Below are positions 6,705 through 11,299 of a stretch of 11,299 nucleotides of DNA, piece by piece. The stretch lies in the NCBI GenBank assembly GCA_041674345.1, contig JBAYVY010000087.1:1-11299 (forward strand). Reading direction: 5' to 3'. Positions within the stretch are counted from its first letter, which is position 1; each line of letters starts with the position of its first letter. A model generated the notes under the pieces. The model had not been told where the DNA came from, did not search any database, and saw nothing but the letters and a program-made list of their open reading frames with translations. The stretch comes from JBAYVY01 sp041674345 (GTDB lineage: Bacteria > Planctomycetota > Phycisphaerae > Phycisphaerales > Zrk34). The position numbers were made by a program, and so were the translations under genes.

Positions 6705-7886
6705 TCACGCGATCTCCCGGTAAAGAAACGGCTCACCTGCGACTTCGCGCATGATCGTTTTCAAATAATGTTTCGCTATCCATTCAATTGCCGGGACGCA
6801 CACCGCATCCCCAAAACCAAACAGTGCTTGGTTCAATGGAACTTTGATTTTGTAAGAATTGGGTACTCCCTGCAAACGGGCGCATTCCCGGGCGGTTAGC
6901 AACCGAACTTGATGTTTTCCCTTGCCCGCCTTGAACAAGATTTGTCGCCCGCTTCCACCTCGCGGCGTGCGCAAACATCCCGCAATGCCGTCCGATCTTA
7001 ACTCAGCCATGGATCGTCCATTGCGAACGCGACGAAAAGCTGTGCAGTATTGGTGTGTTTCCTGATTAATCATCACCTTCGCCTGCACCAGATGACGAGG
7101 ACTCAACTGACCCATGAAATACTCCACACGATCACGACTCCACCAATGCGGATCGTCGTCGGGGAGGTCTTCGATTATGTCTGGAAGCACGGCTTTCCGT
7201 TTGGGCAAATCCGGTAGTACGCGGATGTTCCATTGGATGTTCTGATGCAGATTGATGAACGTAACCAAAGATGCCGGTCGTACTCCGCTTTCTTCCGCAA
7301 ACGGATTGGCATCCTCATTTGTCATTCGGTTGGCGATAACGAACAAACGGGCGCGGCTCTGCGGCACCCAGTGAGCGGCGTTAAGAATGATCGCATCAAC
7401 GGCGTATCCGAGTTCATTCAACGCCAACAAGGCCGTTTCAAAATCCTGCCCATCGCGGGACATGAGAAATCCGACAACATTTTCGAGCATGACCACCGGC
7501 GGCCGGCGTTCGCCCAATTCACGGATAATCCGAATCAATCCCCAAAAAGCCGATGATTCCTTGCCGTTCAATCCCTCCCATTTGCCCGCAATCGACAAAT
7601 CGTTGCAAGGGAACGAGGCGGTAAATAAATCGCAGGCGGGAATCCGGTCGGCGGAGAGATGGTGAATATCTCCGACGTGGAGGTGATCGTCGGTCGGCCA
7701 GTTGTGGCGGTACATTTCGGCTTTGTCGGGGTCGATGTCGTTGGCGAAAACCACCCGCCAGTTCTGCCTTTCCAGCGCCAGACGGACCAAGCCGATGCCA
7801 GCGAAAAATTCGGCCACTCGCCCGACTATCGGGGCGGTGCGACGCGATGGTCCGGCGGGTCGTTTGGTGACAAGCATCCTGCGCAA
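6705..7886 (-). CDS. DNA (cytosine-5)-methyltransferase
   Basis: This encodes 393 residues with the ordered motifs of C5-cytosine methyltransferases. Motif I is VAEFFAGIGLVRLAL (24-38), binding S-adenosylmethionine. Motif IV is SFPCNDLS with catalytic Cys94. Motif VI is ENV at 135-137. Motif VIII is QSRARLFV at 176-183. The variable target-recognition region spans about 245-325. Motifs IX and X are RLLTARECARLQG (328-340) and LFGFGDAVCVPAIEWIA. The ENV and PC motifs are intact, so it should be active. Its target sequence cannot be told from sequence. The start is TTG at 7886: GGAGGT lies nine bases upstream, whereas the in-frame ATG at 7877 is 18 bases away. A near-consensus promoter lies just upstream. 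It abuts the putative restriction gene and shares the island with Vsr, together forming a restriction-modification unit. Confidence 0.95.
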   Translation of the reverse strand: MRRMLVTKRPAGPSRRTAPIVGRVAEFFAGIGLVRLALERQNWRVVFANDIDPDKAEMYRHNWPTDDHLHVGDIHHLSADRIPACDLFTASFPCNDLSIAGKWEGLNGKESSAFWGLIRIIRELGERRPPVVMLENVVGFLMSRDGQDFETALLALNELGYAVDAIILNAAHWVPQSRARLFVIANRMTNEDANPFAEESGVRPASLVTFINLHQNIQWNIRVLPDLPKRKAVLPDIIEDLPDDDPHWWSRDRVEYFMGQLSPRHLVQAKVMINQETHQYCTAFRRVRNGRSMAELRSDGIAGCLRTPRGGSGRQILFKAGKGKHQVRLLTARECARLQGVPNSYKIKVPLNQALFGFGDAVCVPAIEWIAKHYLKTIMREVAGEPFLYREIA

Positions 7887-7895
7887 CAGCGTCCG

Positions 7896-7901
7896 ACCTC
7901 C
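7896..7901 (-). promoter_or_regulatory. Ribosome binding site supporting a TTG start of the methyltransferase
   Basis: GGAGGT on the minus strand, nine bases before TTG at 7886. It is the strongest ribosome site in the window. Spacing to the ATG at 7877 would be 18 bases, too long. Confidence 0.65.
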
Positions 7902-7919
7902 ATGTTCAAAGTGAAAGCG

Positions 7920-7948
7920 ATTGTACGCCTTGAACAGGGATTATCCAA
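7920..7948 (-). promoter_or_regulatory. Sigma70-type promoter of the restriction-modification operon
   Basis: On the minus strand TTGGAT (7943-7948) and TACAAT (7920-7925) are separated by 17 bases. The -10 matches the consensus at five of six positions and the -35 at three. Transcription would begin near 7913, leaving a leader of about 27 bases before the TTG start and containing GGAGGT. Confidence 0.6.
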
Positions 7949-7974
7949 GAGGCGGCGTTACTTATTCTGCGCAG

Positions 7975-8070
7975 CTATCGCACCCGCCGGGCTTCTTCCA
8001 GCACGATCTTGTAATTTTCAATCGGCATGTAGTCGGTCAGGGAGTTGCCGGTGCCGATCGCCCGCCAGGG
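7975..8070 (-). pseudogene. C-terminal remnant of a URO-D-family gene
   Basis: Reading minus from 8070, the frame gives PWRAIGTGNSLTDYMPIENY followed by KIVLEEARRVR and a TAG at 7975-7977. This matches the usual URO-D-family ending: a Gly-Thr-Gly-Asn/Asp-Tyr segment, then Met/Val-Pro-Ile/Leu-Glu-Asn-Tyr, then a short Arg-rich helix. The intact gene at 349-1497 ends with PPDVPLENY and a similar helix. Upstream the frame runs at once into the 27-bp repeat at 8086-8112 and then into another gene, so the rest of this URO-D copy is gone. It is immediately upstream of the restriction-modification promoter, so deletion or insertion here may be tied to arrival of the island or to recombination at the repeat. 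Confidence 0.65.
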
Positions 8071-8085
8071 GCGGTTTCCGGGGGA

Positions 8086-8112
8086 GGGGCACTTCGTGCC
8101 GCCCGCTAAACG
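8086..8112. repeat. 27-bp dispersed repeat, copy 2, hairpin-forming
   Basis: Identical to 268-294, in the same orientation. It lies 22 bases beyond the stop of the minus-strand zinc-site URO-D gene and at the broken edge of the URO-D remnant. The GGCAC-TTC-GTGCC stem is retained. Flanking bases differ between the copies except for a shared GATG about six to eight bases to the right. Confidence 0.75.
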
Positions 8113-8134
8113 TGAGGATGAAACCTTCCGGGGG

Positions 8135-9238
8135 TCAGGCGTCGAGCATGGCTTGGACTTTGGCGGCGATGGTGGCGTGATGTTCCTTGACGCTGAGCAC
8201 GTCGCATTCGCTGCCGAGGATGAAGGGGTGGCCGGTCGCGGCGACTTTTTCGATCAATTCGCGCGCCATCCGGCGAACATCATCCACGCTGATGAGATCA
8301 TCGCTGTAAAAGCGTTTGCTGGGCAGGTTGCCGTAGAGGACGGTGGTGTGCGGGACGATCGCGGCGTCTTCCCACAGCTTGCGTGAGCTGCCGAAGGAGA
8401 GGATGGCGGGGTCGAGGGAGCAGAACTTTTCGATCATGACGGGGATCAACTCGCCGCAGTCGTGGAAGATCAGATCGACATGGCGGCCGGCGAGCAGCGA
8501 CTTGATCTGATGACAATATCGCATGACGTAGCGGTCGAAAATGGACGTATCGTTGGCGAGTTGGATGGGGGAGAAATAGACGCTGTTGGCGGCGGGTTCG
8601 CAGATGACGATGGCTTTGGCGCCGGCGTCGATCTGGGCGGTGAGGAACTTTTCGATGACGATCATGCCCAGGTCGAAGGTTTTTTCGACGCGGGCGACTT
8701 CTTCATCCTCGGCGGCGGTGATGCCGGTGCCGGCGAGGAAGACGGGCGTGATCGGATCGGCGATGAGTTTGGTCATCAGTGAGAAAGGCCCGATGCCCAT
8801 GCCGATGGGGACGAGGTCTTTCTGTTGGGCGACATACGCAACGGCGTCGGCGGTGGCCTTGGCGCGCGGATGGGTCAGCACGTTGATTTTGCGAGCGGCG
8901 GCGAACGCTTTTTCATCGGGCACGGTGTCGATGTGCCACTGGTCGATGTCATCAGAAGAACCCGGGGCGGCGCTCGAAGACTCGCTCTGCCCCGGCTTGG
9001 AGGGTCTGGCTCCGATGCCGAGCGATTGGGCGAGCAGTGACTTTTCAATGCGCAGGTCCATCAGGGGCAGGGCGAGGGGGGAACGATAGCGACGGGCGGA
9101 ATCGACGACGATTTGGCCGAGGCGCGGGCCGCTGAGCATGATGTCGGGGGCGTCGGCCTGTTCGTGCAACACCAGGTCGGTGCCGATGGGCACACGGTGG
9201 CCGGCACGGGCGAGGTCGAGGTAGAAGCTGCGGTTCAT
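8135..9238 (-). CDS. MtaA/CmuA-type URO-D methyltransferase (corrinoid-dependent)
   Basis: This encodes 367 residues of the URO-D superfamily. Unlike the two paralogues to the left it has the zinc-ligand set of MtaA/CmuA enzymes: His259-Asp-Cys261 (IFHDCGELIP) and Cys345 (ILGSECDVL). Other family segments are PIGMGIGPFSLMTKLIADP at 144-162, CEPAANSVYFSP at 213-224 and GNLPS at 303-307. In characterised relatives the zinc activates a thiol or other acceptor that takes the methyl group from a corrinoid protein. The acceptor here is unknown. The ATG at 9238 is chosen over a TTG at 9244 because AAAGGA is six bases upstream of it. Residues 79-97 (PSKPGQSESSSAAPGSSDD) look like an in-frame insertion, encoded by a hairpin-forming stretch. 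The corrinoid gene lies 172 bases upstream on the same strand, forming a likely operon. Confidence 0.9.
   Translation of the reverse strand: MNRSFYLDLARAGHRVPIGTDLVLHEQADAPDIMLSGPRLGQIVVDSARRYRSPLALPLMDLRIEKSLLAQSLGIGARPSKPGQSESSSAAPGSSDDIDQWHIDTVPDEKAFAAARKINVLTHPRAKATADAVAYVAQQKDLVPIGMGIGPFSLMTKLIADPITPVFLAGTGITAAEDEEVARVEKTFDLGMIVIEKFLTAQIDAGAKAIVICEPAANSVYFSPIQLANDTSIFDRYVMRYCHQIKSLLAGRHVDLIFHDCGELIPVMIEKFCSLDPAILSFGSSRKLWEDAAIVPHTTVLYGNLPSKRFYSDDLISVDDVRRMARELIEKVAATGHPFILGSECDVLSVKEHHATIAAKVQAMLDA
8962..8995. repeat. Palindromic insertion inside the URO-D methyltransferase gene
   Basis: CCGGGGC (8962-8968) and GCCCCGG (8989-8995) are exact inverted complements around a 20-base loop. 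They encode part of a Ser/Pro/Gly-rich segment that has no counterpart in the other URO-D proteins here. It looks like a small palindromic element accommodated in frame, though this is inference. Confidence 0.5.
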
Positions 9239-9255
9239 GGACAATCCTTTCTAAG

Positions 9256-9399
9256 CCAACAGTCGATGGGATGCCAACAGCCATGAGCCAACAGCCAACA
9301 GATGGAAAAACGCGCGACGAATGCCGCTGATGCGGCGGCACACCAAAACCTTAGCCACGGTTTGATTGTCCTGTTGGCTGTTGGCTATTTGGCTGCTGG
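9256..9399. repeat. Heptamer-phased inverted repeat between corrinoid and methyltransferase genes
   Basis: The left arm contains CCAACAG at 9256-9262 and then four phased words, CCAACAG, CCATGAG, CCAACAG and CCAACAG (9274-9301). The right arm is CTGTTGG twice, a degenerate word, then CTGCTGG (9371-9399). A 16-base stretch, AGCCAACAGCCAACAG (9286-9301), is exactly complementary to 9371-9386, separated by 69 bases. It fills the 172-base gap between the corrinoid gene and the methyltransferase gene, where a folded transcript could change the ratio of the two products. Confidence 0.8.
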
Positions 9400-9410
9400 C
9401 TACTACTTCT

Positions 9411-10037
9411 TCACGCCACCAGTTGTCGGGCGATATCGACGGCGCTGGCGGCATCGGGGGCGAAGCCGTCGGCACCGATCTGCGTGGCGAATTCCTGGGT
9501 GATCGGCGCCCCGCCGATGACGACCTTGACGGTGGTCAGACCGGCGGCTTTGAGGGCCTCGACGGTCGATTTCATGGCGGGCATGGTGGTGGTCAGCAGG
9601 GCGGACAGGCCGACGACCTGGGCGTTGTGTTGTTTGACGGCGGCGACGAACTGATCGGCGGCGACGTTGGTGCCCAGATCGACCACGCCGAAGTTCGCGC
9701 CCTTCCACATCATGGCGACCAGGTTCTTGCCGATGTCGTGCAAGTCGCCCTGAACGGTGCCGATGATGGCGGTGAACTTGGGCTTGATCCCGGCCTTGAC
9801 CAGTTCGGGTTCCAGCAACGCCATCGCTTCCTTCATGGAACGGGCGGCGATCAGCACTTCAGGCACGAAAATTTCGTTGGCCTTGAAGCGACGACCGACG
9901 TCGTCCATCCCGGCCACGAGGGCTTCGAGGATTTGCTGGGCGGGCTTCCCGGCGGCGATCGCGGCGGCGGTCTGCTGCTTGGCCTGGTCGCGGTTGCCCT
10001 TCTTGATGGCTTCGGTCAATGCGTTCATGTCACTCAT
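9411..10037 (-). CDS. Corrinoid (cobalamin-binding) methyl-carrier protein
   Basis: This encodes 208 residues with the two-domain build of MtaC/MtbC/MtmC-type corrinoid proteins. Residues 1-85 are the helical cap domain (EIFVPEVLIAARSMKEAM at 55-72). The rest is the B12-binding Rossmann domain. The lower-ligand motif is Asp98-Leu-His100-Asp-Ile-Gly103 (GDLHDIGKNLV), followed by the GLSALLTTTM segment at 143-152 and VIGGAPIT at 173-180. The protein carries a methyl group on cobalt between a substrate-specific methyltransferase and an acceptor methyltransferase in the cytoplasm. The start at 10037 is supported by AGGAG six bases upstream. The MtaA-type methyltransferase follows on the same strand. 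No reductive activator gene is seen in the window. Confidence 0.95.
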   Translation of the reverse strand: MSDMNALTEAIKKGNRDQAKQQTAAAIAAGKPAQQILEALVAGMDDVGRRFKANEIFVPEVLIAARSMKEAMALLEPELVKAGIKPKFTAIIGTVQGDLHDIGKNLVAMMWKGANFGVVDLGTNVAADQFVAAVKQHNAQVVGLSALLTTTMPAMKSTVEALKAAGLTTVKVVIGGAPITQEFATQIGADGFAPDAASAVDIARQLVA

Positions 10038-10180
10038 GGGTGTCTCCTGCGGCTTGCATCCCGCGGCTTGCGGACGCGAGGCCGGTTTATTTCATCGACA
10101 TAAAATACTACAAGTTTATCTTCTTTGCATGGATAAAACGGGCGATTATTTGCACAGAATTGCTATTCCACTGTTTTCGC

Positions 10181-10209
10181 TTGACTTAGAGGCGATTTCC
10201 GCGTTTAGT
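10181..10209 (+). promoter_or_regulatory. Candidate promoter for DUF1638
   Basis: TTGACT (10181-10186), a 17-base spacer, and TTTAGT (10204-10209). Matches to consensus are five of six and four of six. It would give a leader of about 125 bases that includes the large hairpin at 10245-10327. The rest of the gap 10038-10244 is AT-rich and should hold the divergent corrinoid promoter, but no clear pair is seen. Two direct copies of GCGGCTTGC lie at about 10050 and 10062. Confidence 0.4.
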
Positions 10210-10244
10210 ACCTTGACGAGAAAGTTGAATTCACGGAAGAAGAA

Positions 10245-10327
10245 TTAACCGCGGAGGCGCGGAGGCGCAGAGAAGAAATAAAAAAATTGAATTCTGTTTT
10301 CTCCGCGCCTCTGCGCCTCTGCGGTTT
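10245..10327. repeat. Large inverted repeat with 8-base phased arms upstream of DUF1638
   Basis: The left arm (10246-10274) contains GCGGAGGC twice then GCAGAGAA. The right arm (10299-10327) contains CGCCTCTG twice then CGGTTT. The arms are complementary over about 28 bases with three mismatches, two of which would be G-U pairs in a plus-strand RNA. The loop is AT-rich and about 24 bases long. It ends 15 bases before the DUF1638 start. Similar GCGCCTCTGCG-type hairpins are, from general knowledge, scattered in several bacterial phyla. Confidence 0.85.
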
Positions 10328-10341
10328 ATTTTGATATTGAT

Positions 10342-11142
10342 ATGACTACCACCAACCCACAATCCGCCCCACTGCCCACCGTGGTTCTCACCTGCGCGGT
10401 GATGGAAATGGAAATCAACCATTACCGCCAAGCTCCCGCCCCCGGAAGTCCGAACATGGATCACATCCTCCACGTCCACATGATGGAGCAGGGCCTGCAC
10501 AACGACCCCCGGAAGTTGCAGACGATGCTTCAGCAGGCCGTGAACGACATCGAACGTGACTGGCCCCAGGCCCAGGCCATCGTGCTCGGCTACGGCCTGT
10601 GCTCGCGCGGCATCGAAGACGTCAGTCCCCGTCGCTGCAAACTCGTCGTCACCCGCGCCCACGACTGCATCACCCTCCTGCTCGGCGACCGCAAGCGCTA
10701 TGCCGATTACGTCGCCCAACATCCCGGCACCTACTGGTACTCGCCCGGCTGGAACAAACACCACACCCCGCCAGGCCCCGAACGCTACAATAAACTCCTC
10801 GCCCAATACACCGAAAAATACGGCGAGGACAACGCCGCGTTCCTCATGGAATCCGAACAACACTGGTTCAGCACCTACGATCGCGCCACCTATGTTGACC
10901 TGACCATCGGCGCCACCGACCAGGACATCCAATACACCCGCGACTGTGCCGACTGGCTCAAATGGAACTTCGACCGCCAGCGCGGCGACCCGCGACTGCT
11001 CATCGACCTCCTCGCCGGCCGATGGGACGACGACCGCTTCCTCGTCCTCCAACCCGGCCAGTCCATCCGAATGACCGCCGATGACCGCGTGATGGAAGCC
11101 ATCCAAGTCGGAAGTGCGAAGTCGGAAATCGGAAGTAGCTGA
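10342..11142 (+). CDS. DUF1638 domain protein
   Basis: This encodes 266 residues. Recognisable DUF1638 features are LTCAVMEMEI at 16-25, MEQGLHNDPRKLQ at 48-60, IVLGYGLCSRGIE at 80-92, TRAHDCITLLLGDRKRY at 104-120 and PGTYWYSPGW at 128-137. Three cysteines in these segments (18, 87, 109) and His108 could bind a metal; that is inference. The biochemical function is unknown, but the family is often found near corrinoid-dependent methyltransferases, as here. It is divergent from the corrinoid gene. The ATG at 10342 has no ribosome site and follows a large hairpin. The last 11 or so residues (QVGSAKSEIGSS) are encoded by the left arm of a heptamer repeat, so the natural C-terminus has probably been replaced or extended. 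Confidence 0.85.
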   Translation: MTTTNPQSAPLPTVVLTCAVMEMEINHYRQAPAPGSPNMDHILHVHMMEQGLHNDPRKLQTMLQQAVNDIERDWPQAQAIVLGYGLCSRGIEDVSPRRCKLVVTRAHDCITLLLGDRKRYADYVAQHPGTYWYSPGWNKHHTPPGPERYNKLLAQYTEKYGEDNAAFLMESEQHWFSTYDRATYVDLTIGATDQDIQYTRDCADWLKWNFDRQRGDPRLLIDLLAGRWDDDRFLVLQPGQSIRMTADDRVMEAIQVGSAKSEIGSS

Positions 11143-11182
11143 TTCTTACTTCCGCCTTCCCACTTCCGACTTCCCACTTTCC
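11105..11182. repeat. Heptamer-phased inverted repeat at the 3' end of DUF1638
   Basis: The left arm reads AAGTCGG, AAGTGCG, AAGTCGG, AAATCGG and AAGTA from 11105 to 11137. The right arm reads TACTTCC, GCCTTCC, CACTTCC, GACTTCC and CACTTTCC from 11147. The innermost GGAAGTA/TACTTCC pair perfectly around a 9-base loop and the rest pair imperfectly. The gene's stop codon is in the loop. It could serve as the end structure of the transcript. Confidence 0.8.
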
Positions 11183-11185
11183 TTA

Positions 11186-11226
11186 CCCCCCCCCCCCCCC
11201 CCCCCTCCCCCCCCCCCCCCCCCCCC
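11186..11226. repeat. C20-T-C20 homopolymer tract
   Basis: Twenty C, one T, then twenty C on the plus strand, between DUF1638 and the gene starting at 11258. Runs this long are unstable and hard to sequence. The symmetry may be an assembly or base-calling artefact, or a real slippage-prone tract 31 bases before the next gene. Confidence 0.9.
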
Positions 11227-11257
11227 ACTCCCCAGCCACAACTAACCAAACAGCCAA

Positions 11258-11299
11258 ATGATTCCGATTCGCTCCTCTGATCCCTGCCCCGTCTGCGGG
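11258..11299 (+). CDS. Start of a gene leaving the right edge, N-terminal Cys-Pro-X-Cys-Gly motif
   Basis: The ATG at 11258 opens 14 codons reading MIPIRSSDPCPVCG to the last base of the window. The CPVCG is a typical first half of a zinc ribbon or metal-binding knuckle. It follows DUF1638 on the same strand after 115 bases and could share its transcript. No clear ribosome site is present. Too little is visible to name it. Confidence 0.4.
   Translation, partial: MIPIRSSDPCPVCG

Noticed and set aside
10038..10341. Cobalamin riboswitch upstream of the corrinoid or DUF1638 gene
   Set aside because: I looked for a B12-box-like conserved element and saw none. The only strong structure is the word-repeat hairpin.
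10231..11106. Minus-strand open frame of 291 codons opposite DUF1638
   Set aside because: DUF1638 on the plus strand has clear family motifs. The antisense product is Val/Gly-rich, and part of it is translated from the hairpin repeat.

Overview
The window looks like chromosomal DNA of a Planctomycetota or other PVC-group bacterium. This is an inference from gene content: several uroporphyrinogen-decarboxylase-fold (URO-D) paralogues, a phytanoyl-CoA dioxygenase (PhyH) beside an AraC regulator, a corrinoid protein and a DUF1638 protein. The DNA is GC-rich and many intergenic gaps are packed with short-period repeats. Nothing in the window fixes the species. No rRNA, tRNA, CRISPR array or transposase was seen.

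Layout from left to right. Positions 1-204 hold an open minus-strand coding frame that leaves the window and has no visible start codon. Positions 349-3641 form a minus-strand group: AraC regulator, then PhyH dioxygenase, then a URO-D-family protein. A 350-base gap between AraC and PhyH holds two exact copies of a 23-bp site and a 12-bp tandem repeat. A second URO-D-family gene lies at 3853-4977. Positions 5107-7886 are a DNA modification island that is visibly less GC-rich over most of its length. It comprises a C5-cytosine methyltransferase with a good promoter, an abutting DUF4928-type putative restriction endonuclease, a small plus-strand gene of unknown function, and a Vsr mismatch endonuclease. 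At 7975-8070 there is a remnant of the C-terminus of another URO-D gene.

Positions 8135-10037 hold a corrinoid (B12-binding) protein followed by a URO-D methyltransferase that keeps the zinc-binding His-X-Cys...Cys set of the MtaA/CmuA group. DUF1638 is transcribed divergently from 10342. A further gene starting with a Cys-Pro-X-Cys-Gly motif begins at 11258 and leaves the window.

How the genes may work together: the corrinoid protein and the zinc-site methyltransferase look like two parts of a corrinoid-dependent methyl-transfer pathway (methyl carrier plus the enzyme passing the methyl on). The DUF1638 protein and the zinc-less URO-D paralogues are candidates for extra or substrate-side components. 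The substrate is not evident from sequence. The AraC-PhyH-URO-D group may be a separate regulated catabolic unit.

The most unusual non-coding signal is a set of inverted repeats whose arms are built from phased 7-base (once 8-base) words. Each copy uses different words but the same architecture. They occupy four gaps and in one case run into the 3' end of a gene.
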